Shown here piece after piece: positions 29,160 through 37,604 of a stretch of DNA of 64,000 bases (within the stretch, counting starts at the first letter, position 1; each line of letters opens with the position of its first letter). Source of the stretch: Pseudomonas sp. BN411 (lineage in GTDB: Bacteria > Pseudomonadota > Gammaproteobacteria > Pseudomonadales > Pseudomonadaceae); the NCBI RefSeq assembly GCF_029871235.1, contig NZ_SSOM01000073.1:124001-188000 (forward strand), read 5' to 3'. The notes beneath the pieces were generated by a model. That model had not been told where the DNA came from, searched no databases, and saw only the letters and a list, made by a program, of their open reading frames with translations. Made by a program: the position numbers and the translations under genes.

Positions 29160-29708
29160 TTGGACGTCGGTGTTCGACTGCAAGCCATCCGTAAGCTGAA
29201 AGGCCTGTCCCAGCGTGAGCTCGCCAAGCGCGCGGGTGTCACCAACAGCACGATTTCCATGATCGAGAAGAACAGTGTCAGCCCCTCCATCAGTTCGCTG
29301 AAGAAGGTGCTGGGGGGTATTCCCATGTCGCTGGTTGAATTCTTCTCTCTCGATCTTGAGCAGGAAAACCAGGTCCAGGTGGTTTATCGGGCTTCCGAAC
29401 TCACCGATATCTGCAGCGGCGCCATCACCATGAAACTGGTGGGCAAGGCCCATCCCAGTCGCGCCCTGGCCTTCCTCGACGAGACCTACCCGCCGGGCTC
29501 CGACACCGGTGACGAGATGTACGCCCACGACGGCGAAGAGGCCGGCATGCTGGTCGAAGGCCGCCTTGAGCTGACCATCGGCAGCGAGGTGTACGTTCTC
29601 GAGCCGGGCGACAGCTATTACTTCGAAAGCAGCAAGCCGCACCGCTTCCGCAATCCGTTCGATGCCCCGGCTCGCCTGATCAGCGCGACCACTCCGGCGA
29701 ACTTCTGA
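29160..29708 (+). CDS. pauR: polyamine-responsive HTH-cupin repressor PauR
   Basis: A 182-residue regulator with an N-terminal XRE-type helix-turn-helix (SQRELAKRAGVTNSTISMIE) and a C-terminal cupin ligand domain (EAGMLVEGRLEL to GDSYYFESSKPHRFRNPF). This is the PuuR/PauR design, and P. aeruginosa PauR represses polyamine catabolic genes at this locus position. The start appears to be TTG at 29160: AAGGAGG lies 9 bp upstream and no in-frame ATG or GTG fits. The upstream gap shows TTGACG (29072-29077) without a matching -10. Confidence 0.9.
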   Translation: MDVGVRLQAIRKLKGLSQRELAKRAGVTNSTISMIEKNSVSPSISSLKKVLGGIPMSLVEFFSLDLEQENQVQVVYRASELTDICSGAITMKLVGKAHPSRALAFLDETYPPGSDTGDEMYAHDGEEAGMLVEGRLELTIGSEVYVLEPGDSYYFESSKPHRFRNPFDAPARLISATTPANF

Positions 29709-29776
29709 ATTCCATGAGCGCCACGCGAATTTCCCTGCGACATGTTGGGTTGTTTCAGCGTGGCGAACTAACCGTA

Positions 29777-29782
29777 TATACT
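29777..29782 (+). promoter_or_regulatory. probable -10 box for the cytochrome c5 gene
   Basis: TATACT, 59 bp before the GTG start; the -35 is weak. Just upstream, CGCCACGC (29719-29726) and GCGTGGCG (29758-29765) form an 8-bp inverted repeat with a 31-bp gap, a possible operator. Confidence 0.42.
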
Positions 29783-29840
29783 TGCGCCCGCTCGCGAAAC
29801 CGTGGCCGCGGGCGATACTAGCCACGATGAGGGTGTAAGG

Positions 29841-30263
29841 GTGAACCTAATCAAGAAGATGCTGGCGGCTCATGCTGCCGTATTGGCCCTGTGGGCTGTT
29901 AGCGCCCAGGCCGCGACCGACGACGCCGTTGCCGAGCGCATCAAGCCGGTAGGCGAGGTCTGCGTACAGGGTCAGGAATGCAAGGGTGTTGGCGCCGTAG
30001 CAGCCGCTGCTGGCGGCGGTGCGCGTACGCCGGACGACATCATTGCCAAGCACTGTGGCGCCTGCCACACCGCTGGCGTACTGGGTGCGCCGAAGATCGG
30101 CGATACCGCTGCCTGGAAAGAGCGTGCTGACCACCAGGGCGGCCTCGACGGCATCCTGGCCAAGGCCATCACCGGCATCAACAGCATGCCGCCGAAGGGC
30201 ACCTGCGCCGACTGCACCGATGATGAGCTGAAAGCCACCATCAAGAAGATGTCCGGCCTGTAA
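29841..30263 (+). CDS. cycB: cytochrome c5 (CycB-like)
   Basis: A 140-residue periplasmic c-type cytochrome. The signal peptide ends AVSAQA. One heme site CGACH lies at residues 72-76, with a distal Met in NSMPPKGTC. The extra Cys pair CADC near the C-terminus is the disulfide typical of cytochrome c5. The GTG at 29841 is chosen because it opens the signal peptide directly; another GTG at 29802 would add 13 hydrophilic residues. It carries electrons between respiratory complexes. The symbol is from Pseudomonas synteny. Confidence 0.9.
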   Translation: MNLIKKMLAAHAAVLALWAVSAQAATDDAVAERIKPVGEVCVQGQECKGVGAVAAAAGGGARTPDDIIAKHCGACHTAGVLGAPKIGDTAAWKERADHQGGLDGILAKAITGINSMPPKGTCADCTDDELKATIKKMSGL

Positions 30264-30279
30264 TAGTCCGCCATCGACG

Positions 30280-30306
30280 AAAAAGCCGCCCGAGGGCGGC
30301 TTTTTT
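30280..30306 (+). terminator. intrinsic terminator of the cytochrome c5 gene
   Basis: AAAAAGCCGCC-CGAG-GGCGGC followed by TTTTTT, 16 bp after the stop codon. Confidence 0.9.
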
Positions 30307-30340
30307 GTGCCTGCAGGATGCGACCTGTTGCCGCAGCCGG

Positions 30341-30368
30341 AGCGAATTCATTCGCGATTGAAATCGCT
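30341..30368. repeat. dispersed palindromic repeat, family A copy 2 (short form)
   Basis: AGCGAATTCATTCG runs straight into CGATTGAAATCGCT, that is, the two end motifs of family A without the inner segment seen at 19186-19284. Confidence 0.65.
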
Positions 30369-30393
30369 CACAGGTAACCGGTTCCCTTGGGCC

Positions 30394-30494
30394 TGTAGGT
30401 TGGGCTGAGCTCTGCGAAGCCCAACGTTAGCAGGTGAGCACGCCCGTTGGGCTTCGTGGGCTCAGCCACAACCTACGACAGGACTTCGTCCTGT
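30394..30494. repeat. dispersed palindromic repeat, family B copy 1
   Basis: Outer arms TGTAGGTTGGGCTGAGC and GGGCTCAGCCACAACCTACG enclose inner arms GAAGCCCAACG and CGTTGGGCTTCG. A perfect tail hairpin ACAGGAC-TTC-GTCCTGT (30478-30494) follows. It is nearly identical to the copy at 52577-52676. It lies between convergent cytochrome c5 and xpt genes. Confidence 0.82.
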
Positions 30495-30504
30495 ATCGCG
30501 AGGA

Positions 30505-31119
<615 letters not shown>

Positions 31120-33132
31120 TTACGACTTCTTCAGCATGGCACGGATGTCCGCCAGGGCAGTGTTGCCGCGCGCGGCCTTCACCTCCACTGGTGCGTCTTC
31201 CATGCCTTCCCATTCCAGGTCTTCCTGAGGCAGTTCCTCGAGGAAGCGGCTGGGGGAGCAATCGATGATTTCGCCGTACTGCTTGCGCTTGGCGGCGAAG
31301 GTCATGGCCAGGTTCTGCCGCGCGCGGGTGATGCCCACGTAGGCCAGACGGCGTTCTTCTTCGATGGTGTCGGCTTCGATGCTGGAGCGGTGGGGGAGGA
31401 TGTCCTCCTCGACGCCCATGATGAAGACGTAGGGGAATTCCAGGCCCTTGGAGGCGTGCAGGGTCATCATCTGCACGCCATCGGCACCTTCCTCTTCCTC
31501 CTGCTGGCGTTCGAGCATGTCACGCAGCACCAGCTTGGCGATGGCTTCCTCGATGGTCATCCCACCTTCTTCGTCGCGCTCGAGGGTATTCTTCAGGGCG
31601 TCGACGAGGAACCAGACGTTGCCCATGCGGAAGTCCGCAACCTTGTCGCTGGAAGCGTTCTGGCGAATCCAGTTCTCGTAGTCGATGTCCATCACCATGC
31701 TGCGCAGCGCGGCGATGGGATCGTTCTGCGCGCACTGCTGGCGCACGGTGTCCATGAAGCGCTTGAAGCGCTGCAGGCGGTCGGTGAAGCGGCTGTCCAG
31801 GTGCTCGGTCAGACCCATCTCGTCGCAGGCGGCGTACATCGAAATGCCGCGCTCGGTGGCGTAGTTGCCGAGCTTCTCCAGGGTGGTGGAGCCAATCTCC
31901 CGGCGCGGCACGTTGATCACGCGGAGGAAGGCGTTGTCGTCGTCGGGGTTCACTAGCAGGCGGAAGTAGGACATCAGGTCCTTCACTTCCTGGCGCCCGA
32001 AGAAGCTGGTGCCGCCGGACAGCCGATAGGGAACCTGGTGGTGCTGGAGCTTGAGCTCCATCAGCTTGGCCTGGTGGTTGCCCCGGTAAAGGATGGCGAA
32101 CTCGCTGTAGGGCCGCTGGGTGCGCAGGTGCAAGGTGAGGATTTCCATGGCGATCCGCTCGGCCTCGGCGTCCTCGTTGCGGCAGCGGATCACCCGGATC
32201 GGGTCGCCCACGCCCATCTCGCTCCACAGCTGTTTCTCGAACACGTGGGGGTTGTTGGCAATGAGAATGTTCGCGCACTTTAGGATGCGGCTGGTGGAGC
32301 GGTAGTTCTGCTCCAGCATCACCACCTTCAGCGAGGGAAAGTCTTCCTTCAGCTGCATCAGGTTTTCCGGCCGCGCACCGCGCCAGGCGTAGATCGACTG
32401 GTCGTCGTCACCCACCACGGTGAATTGCGCACGGTGCTGCACCAGCAGCTTCACCAGCAGGTACTGGCTGGCGTTGGTGTCCTGGTATTCGTCCACCAGC
32501 ATGTAGCGCACGCGGTGCTGCCACTTTTCCAGGATGTCCGGGTTGTCCTGGAACAGCTTCACCGGCAGCAGGATCAGGTCGTCGAAGTCCACCGCGTTGT
32601 ACGCCTTGAGCGTGCGCTGGTAGTGCAGGTAGACGACGGCGGCGGTCTGCTCCTTCGGGTTGCGCGCCTTGGCCAGCGCCTCGTCCGGCAGGATCAGGTC
32701 GTTCTTCCAGTTGCCGATGTAGCCCTTGATCTCGTCGACGCCATCATCCCCGGCGTATTCCTTCTGCATGATGTCGGTCAGCAGCGCCTTGATGTCCGAC
32801 TCGTCGAAGATCGAGAACCCGGGCTTGTAGCCCAGGCGCGCGTGTTCCTTGCGGATGATGTTCAGGCCGAGGTTGTGGAAGGTGGAGACGGTCAGCCCCT
32901 TGCCCTCGCTGCCGCGCAGCAGGGTGCCGACGCGCTCCTTCATCTCGCGCGCCGCCTTGTTGGTGAAGGTCACCGCGACGATGTGCTGCGCGCGGATCCC
33001 GCACTGTTGCACCAGGTAGGCGATCTTGCGGGTGATCACGCTGGTCTTGCCGGAGCCTGCGCCGGCGAGCACCAATAGCGGACCACCGACGTAGTTCACG
33101 GCTTCCTGTTGCCGAGGGTTGAGTCGGGACAT
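31120..33132 (-). CDS. rep: ATP-dependent DNA helicase Rep
   Basis: A 670-residue superfamily 1A helicase that clears proteins ahead of the replication fork. All motifs are visible: LAGAGSGKTSVIT (Walker A), VDEYQDTNASQYLL (II), VVGDDDQSIYAWRGA (III), LEQNYRST (IV), TLHASKGLEFPYVF (V) and VGITRARQNL (VI). The start MSRLNPRQQEAVNYVGGPLL is chosen because it opens with the Q motif; the longer frame adds a non-family segment. Confidence 0.96.
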   Translation of the reverse strand: MSRLNPRQQEAVNYVGGPLLVLAGAGSGKTSVITRKIAYLVQQCGIRAQHIVAVTFTNKAAREMKERVGTLLRGSEGKGLTVSTFHNLGLNIIRKEHARLGYKPGFSIFDESDIKALLTDIMQKEYAGDDGVDEIKGYIGNWKNDLILPDEALAKARNPKEQTAAVVYLHYQRTLKAYNAVDFDDLILLPVKLFQDNPDILEKWQHRVRYMLVDEYQDTNASQYLLVKLLVQHRAQFTVVGDDDQSIYAWRGARPENLMQLKEDFPSLKVVMLEQNYRSTSRILKCANILIANNPHVFEKQLWSEMGVGDPIRVIRCRNEDAEAERIAMEILTLHLRTQRPYSEFAILYRGNHQAKLMELKLQHHQVPYRLSGGTSFFGRQEVKDLMSYFRLLVNPDDDNAFLRVINVPRREIGSTTLEKLGNYATERGISMYAACDEMGLTEHLDSRFTDRLQRFKRFMDTVRQQCAQNDPIAALRSMVMDIDYENWIRQNASSDKVADFRMGNVWFLVDALKNTLERDEEGGMTIEEAIAKLVLRDMLERQQEEEEGADGVQMMTLHASKGLEFPYVFIMGVEEDILPHRSSIEADTIEEERRLAYVGITRARQNLAMTFAAKRKQYGEIIDCSPSRFLEELPQEDLEWEGMEDAPVEVKAARGNTALADIRAMLKKS

Positions 33133-33242
33133 GCTGGGGGCTGGATCAAGGCGAATGGCCGCGCATTCTAGCAGGCCGGCCGGGTTGTACCGAAGTACCT
33201 CCGGGCAACTGTGATGCAACCTCTATTGCTAGTGGGTTTTCC

Positions 33243-33270
33243 TTGGAAAATTCCTGATAGACAGTACGAT
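33243..33270 (+). promoter_or_regulatory. candidate sigma70 promoter for the EAL-domain gene
   Basis: TTGGAA, a 16-bp spacer and TACGAT in the divergent gap between rep and the phosphodiesterase gene. It would give a leader of about 110 nt. Confidence 0.35.
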
Positions 33271-33389
33271 GGTGCCGTCTTCGTCGGCGATTTGGCGAAG
33301 GCCACGCAGGGAAGTGTGGTAAGAACGACGCCGAAAATGGCGCTGTCTGGCGCGAAAGCGCTGAAGTATCCGTGACCCGGGGAGGTCAT

Positions 33390-35063
33390 TTGTCCGCGCT
33401 CGTCGAGCCAATGCGCATGCTTCTGCTGGCGGAATCACCGGCCTGGGCAGAATTGCTTCGCGACCTTCTGGCCGCGATGGGCAGCGCATCCCCCCTGATC
33501 ACTGCCGGTTCCTGGGATGCCGCCAGCGGTCTGATGGACGACCTGGACTGCGCCCTGGTGCTCTGCACCCCTGGCATGCTGCCTTCCGCCGGACGCTGCC
33601 CGCTGCCGATCATCCTGCTGCTGGAAGACGAGCCCGCCGAAGCCCCCCAGGGCGTCAGCGACTGGCTGGTGCGCGGGCATCTGGGCGTCGACACCCTGCG
33701 CCGAACCCTGCGCCACGTCCGCGAGCGGCGGAACCTGCAAGGCGCCTTGGAGCGCCTGGCCGAGCAGGACCCGCTTACCGGCATCGCCAACCGTCAGGGA
33801 TTTCAGACTCTGCTGGCCGCGCGCCTGGTGGAATACGACGGGCGCGGCTTGGCCCTCGGCCACCTGGACCTGGACAACTTCCGCCACGCCAATGACGCCC
33901 TCGGCTACCAGGCCGGCGATCGCCTGATCCTGCAGGTGGTGGCACGGCTCAAGGCGCAACTGCGTGCCGGTGACCAGATTGCGCGCCTGGGCAGCGATGA
34001 GTTCGCCCTGCTGCTGGATACCCGTCGCGACCCGGCCCGCGCCGAGCGGGTGGCTGAGCGCATTGCCGAAGCCCTCGCCGAGCCCTATCAGGTGGATGGC
34101 GAAAGCCTGCTACTCGGCTGCAGTCTTGGTATCGCCCATTCCCGTGTCAGTGAGGGTGCCGATCCGTTGATGTGGCATGCCCACATCGCCATGCAGCAGG
34201 CCAAGGCCAGCCAGGGCTGTACCTTCCACATCTTCGATGAACGCATCAATCGCAGTGCACGCAGCCGCGCCGACCTGGAAAGCGAGCTGCGCCGCGCCCT
34301 TCGCCGCGACGAACTGGAACTGCACTACCAGCCGCGGCTGTGCCTGAAGACCGGCAACATCCTCGGCCTCGAGGCCCTGGTGCGCTGGCGCCACAGTGAG
34401 CGAGGCCTGCTCACCCCCAACGAATTCGTGCCGCTGGCCGAGGAAAGCGGCCTGATCGTACCCCTGGGCTACTGGGTGATTTCCCGTGCCCTGCGCGACA
34501 TGCAGTGGCTGCGCGGACGCGGCCTGCCGCCGCTGCACATGGCAGTGAACCTGTCGTTCCGCCAGTTCCAGGACAGCCAGCTGCTTTCCACCCTGAGCCG
34601 GCTGATCCACGAGCGCGGCGTCGACGCGCGCTGGCTGGAATTCGAATTGACCGAAACCGCCGTCATGCGCCGCAGCGAGCAGGTGCGCCAGACCATGGAT
34701 GCCTTGGGGCATCTGGGCGTGCGCTTCTCCCTCGATGACTTCGGTACCGGCTTCTCCTCCTTCGTCCACCTCAACAGCCTGCCCATTGCCCTGCTGAAGA
34801 TCGACAGGAGCTTCGTCGGCGGCATGCACGACCGTCCGGAGAATCGCCAGTTGGTGAAGGCGATGATCAACCTGGCGCAGAACCTCAATCTGGAAGTGGT
34901 GGCAGAAGGCGTGGAAAACGCGGAGCAGTTGTCGCTGCTCCGCGAATTCGGCTGCGACCAGGCACAGGGCTACTGGATCAGCCGGCCGCTGCCCCTCGCC
35001 GAGCTGGCGCGTTTCCTGGTGTTTGGCACCCGCCAGGCATTACTTGCCAACCAGGAGCTTTGA
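33390..35063 (+). CDS. proE: cyclic-di-GMP phosphodiesterase with degenerate GGDEF (ProE-like)
   Basis: About 557 residues. The N-terminal ~120 residues look like a receiver fold without a clear phosphoacceptor Asp. A GGDEF domain follows with GSDEF (201-205) in place of GG(D/E)EF, so cyclase activity is unlikely. The C-terminal EAL domain keeps EALVRWRH, NLSFRQF, ELTET, DDFGTGFSSF, KIDRSFV and EGVE, so it should hydrolyse c-di-GMP. The start is uncertain: TTG at 33390 sits 4 bp after GGAGG, GTG at 33372 would contain that site, and ATG at 33411 is too far from it. The symbol rests on similarity and synteny with the P. aeruginosa gene beside rep. Confidence 0.85.
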   Translation: MSALVEPMRMLLLAESPAWAELLRDLLAAMGSASPLITAGSWDAASGLMDDLDCALVLCTPGMLPSAGRCPLPIILLLEDEPAEAPQGVSDWLVRGHLGVDTLRRTLRHVRERRNLQGALERLAEQDPLTGIANRQGFQTLLAARLVEYDGRGLALGHLDLDNFRHANDALGYQAGDRLILQVVARLKAQLRAGDQIARLGSDEFALLLDTRRDPARAERVAERIAEALAEPYQVDGESLLLGCSLGIAHSRVSEGADPLMWHAHIAMQQAKASQGCTFHIFDERINRSARSRADLESELRRALRRDELELHYQPRLCLKTGNILGLEALVRWRHSERGLLTPNEFVPLAEESGLIVPLGYWVISRALRDMQWLRGRGLPPLHMAVNLSFRQFQDSQLLSTLSRLIHERGVDARWLEFELTETAVMRRSEQVRQTMDALGHLGVRFSLDDFGTGFSSFVHLNSLPIALLKIDRSFVGGMHDRPENRQLVKAMINLAQNLNLEVVAEGVENAEQLSLLREFGCDQAQGYWISRPLPLAELARFLVFGTRQALLANQEL

Positions 35064-35089
35064 TTTGCGAGCTGTGGCTGGCGGCTACC

Positions 35090-35175
35090 TGTAGGTTGGA
35101 CCAAGCGCAGCGCGGCCCAACGTGGGAAGCTCGGCCGGGAATGTTGGGCTTCGCGTAGCTCAGCCACAACCTACA
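35090..35175. repeat. dispersed palindromic repeat, family B copy 2
   Basis: Outer arms TGTAGGTTG and CAACCTACA, with inner GGCCCAACG and TTGGGCTTCG; the middle is diverged from the other two copies. It covers the gap between the EAL-domain gene and the convergent MATE gene and runs into the end of the MATE coding region (stop at 35160-35162). Confidence 0.78.
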
Positions 35176-36548
35176 GTCCCCGCGCAGTTATCCACAGGCC
35201 GCAGCAATCGCGCGGTCTTCCACTCGAAGCCCAGGGTCAGCCCCAGTGCCGCGCAGGCGAGGCCCAGCGCCAGGCCCCACCAGACACCGGTGGCGCCCCA
35301 GCCCAGGGGGAAGGCCAGCAGCCAGGCCGCTGGCGCGCCCACCAGCCAGTAGCAGGCGAGGCCGACCAGGAAGGTAGTCTTGGCGTCCTTCAGCCCACGG
35401 ATCGCGCCCATGGCGATGGTCTGGATGCCGTCGAACAGTTCGAACAAAGCCGCCACCGCCAGCAGGCTCACGGCCAGTTGCACGATGTCGTGGAACTCGG
35501 CGGCGTGGCGGTCGAAGAACAGCCCCACCACCAATTCCGGCGCCACCCAGAACAGCACCGCGAAGGCGAGCATGCAGCTGGCGCCGAAGCCGATGCCCAG
35601 CCGCCCGGCGCGGCGTGCATCCTCCAGCCGGCCGGCGCCGTAGTGCTGGCCGATGCGGAAGGTCACCGCGTAGGAAATCCCGACTGGCACCATGAAGGCC
35701 ACGTACACCGACTGGATGGCGATCTGGTGCGCCGCCAACTGGGTATTGCCGAGAGCGCCCATGCACAGGGCGGCGAAGGCGAACAGGCCGGATTCCACCG
35801 CGTAGGTGCCGCCAATTGGCAGGCCCAGCCGCACCAGTTCGGCCAGCGCCTCGCGGGACGGCTGCAGCAGGCCCTTGAGCAGCGGGTAGGCCGCGTAGGC
35901 CGGGTTGCGCACGATGTGCCAGGCCAGCAGCAGCGCCATGCCGTTCATCACCACGGCGGTGACCAGGCCAATGCCCGCCAGGCCCATTTTCGGCAGGCCG
36001 AACATGCCGTGGATCAGCGCGTAGTTCAGCAGGAAGTTGACCAGGGCGCCGCCGATGCTGATGGCCATCACCGGGCCGGGCCGGCCGATGGCGCTGGTGA
36101 AGCCGCGCAGGGCCATGAAGCCGAGATAGCCGGGCAGGGCGAAGATCAGGGTGGAGAGGAACTGCATGGCGCCTTCCACGCTCTCCGGTGCCTGGCCGAA
36201 GGCGAGCAGAACGGGTTTCAGGTTCCACAGCAGCAGGCCCGCGCCAAGCGCCATGCCGAGGGCCAGCCAGAGCCCGCTCTGGGTCAGGCGGGTGGTGCCG
36301 GCCTTGTCGTCGGCGCCATGGCGGATGGCGACCAGGTTGCCCACGGCGGCGATCACACCGACGCAGAAGATCGACACGAAGGAATAGCTGGCCGCGCCGA
36401 GGCCACCGCCGGCCAGAGCTTCGGGGCCGATCAGGCCCATCATCACGGTGTCGGTGAAGACCATCACCACGTGGGCCAGTTGGGCCGCGATCAGCGGTCC
36501 GGCCAGGCGCAGGATGGCCACCAGTTCATTGCGTATGCTCTGCGGCAT
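35160..36548 (-). CDS. MATE-family multidrug efflux transporter (NorM-like)
   Basis: A 462-residue inner-membrane exporter with twelve predicted helices, for example LVAILRLAGPLIAAQLAHVV (helix 1) and FTDTVMMGLIGPEALAGGGL (helix 2), both typical MATE segments. It probably expels cationic drugs by Na+ or H+ antiport; the substrates are not readable. The last few residues (TVGCG) and the stop codon are encoded by a family B palindromic repeat, so the natural C-terminus may have been changed by that element. It is divergent from a LysR gene. Confidence 0.9.
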   Translation of the reverse strand: MPQSIRNELVAILRLAGPLIAAQLAHVVMVFTDTVMMGLIGPEALAGGGLGAASYSFVSIFCVGVIAAVGNLVAIRHGADDKAGTTRLTQSGLWLALGMALGAGLLLWNLKPVLLAFGQAPESVEGAMQFLSTLIFALPGYLGFMALRGFTSAIGRPGPVMAISIGGALVNFLLNYALIHGMFGLPKMGLAGIGLVTAVVMNGMALLLAWHIVRNPAYAAYPLLKGLLQPSREALAELVRLGLPIGGTYAVESGLFAFAALCMGALGNTQLAAHQIAIQSVYVAFMVPVGISYAVTFRIGQHYGAGRLEDARRAGRLGIGFGASCMLAFAVLFWVAPELVVGLFFDRHAAEFHDIVQLAVSLLAVAALFELFDGIQTIAMGAIRGLKDAKTTFLVGLACYWLVGAPAAWLLAFPLGWGATGVWWGLALGLACAALGLTLGFEWKTARLLRPVDNCAGTVGCG

Positions 36549-36686
36549 GAGTAAGGCTCACTGTTTCGGAGAGCCGGCCAATCCCCTTGCCCGGCTTTGA
36601 ATTCAGCAATTCTCCGAGCCTTGATGAATCGGCACAAAAGGAAAAAAATGATGCCATTCATGACTATTACTCATAGGTCGAGGCAT

Positions 36687-37604
36687 ATGTCGCGCCGTCT
36701 GCCCCCGCTTTACGCCCTGCGCGCCTTCGAGGCCGCCGCCCGCCATGCGTCCTTCACGCGCGCCGCCGAGGAGCTGGCCATCACCCAAAGCGCGGTGAGC
36801 CGGCACATCCGCACCCTGGAGGAACATTTCTCCTGTCGCCTGTTCGAGCGCCAGGGCCGCAACCTGCAGCTCACGGAGCCGGCACGCATGCTGCTGCCCG
36901 GTCTGCGCGACGGTTTCGATGCCCTGGAGCGCGCCTGCACGACGCTGCGGGTCGACGACGCCACGGTGCGCCTGAAGGCGCCGTCCACCCTGACCATGCG
37001 CTGGCTGCTGTCGCGCCTCAGCCGCTTCCGTCATCTCAACGCCGACATCGAGGTGCAGCTGACCAGCGCCTGGATGGATGTGGACAAGGTGGACTTCCAG
37101 CACGAGCCCTTCGATTGTGCGGTGCTGCTCAGTGATGGCCATTTCAGCCAGGACTGGGAGGTGACCCTGCTGTTCAGCGAATGGCTGATTCCGGTCTGTG
37201 AGCCCTCCCAGGCCGGCGAGCCCTGGAGCCTTCCGCGCCTGCAGGCGACCGAACTGTTGCACCCGACGCCGGACCGCCGCGATTGGCGCCGCTGGCTGCA
37301 GCGCATGGACCTCAGCGAGGAGGTGTCGCTCAAGGGCGGCCAGGTGTTCGACACCCTGGAGCTGGGCATAGTCGCTGCCGCGCGGGGTTATGGGGTGTCG
37401 ATCGGGGATCTGGTGATGGTGACCGAGGACGTCACCCAGGGCCGCATCGGCCTGCCCTGGCCGACAGCGGTGGCCAGTGGCGACAGCTACTACCTGGTCT
37501 GGCCCCGCGCCCGCAGTGGCCAGGACCGCCTGCGCCGCTTGCGTGACTTCTTGCAGGCGGAGGTGGCGGCTATGCAATTACCAAAGGTGGAGCTGCTGGG
37601 CTAG
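36687..37604 (+). CDS. LysR-family transcriptional regulator (GcvA-like)
   Basis: A 305-residue LysR protein. The start MSRRLPPLYALRAFEAAARH matches the GcvA subgroup; the longer frame from 36597 adds a low-complexity leader. The helix-turn-helix SFTRAAEELAITQSAVSRHI is followed by the linker helix and an effector domain. It is divergent from the MATE gene, which it may control. Its TAG stop shares the palindrome CTAG with the stop of the convergent next gene. Confidence 0.9.
   Translation: MSRRLPPLYALRAFEAAARHASFTRAAEELAITQSAVSRHIRTLEEHFSCRLFERQGRNLQLTEPARMLLPGLRDGFDALERACTTLRVDDATVRLKAPSTLTMRWLLSRLSRFRHLNADIEVQLTSAWMDVDKVDFQHEPFDCAVLLSDGHFSQDWEVTLLFSEWLIPVCEPSQAGEPWSLPRLQATELLHPTPDRRDWRRWLQRMDLSEEVSLKGGQVFDTLELGIVAAARGYGVSIGDLVMVTEDVTQGRIGLPWPTAVASGDSYYLVWPRARSGQDRLRRLRDFLQAEVAAMQLPKVELLG

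Noticed and set aside
30341-30494. Clustered palindromes as a possible CRISPR array
   Set aside because: No regularly spaced direct repeats or unique spacers and no cas genes; the units are inverted repeats of two families.
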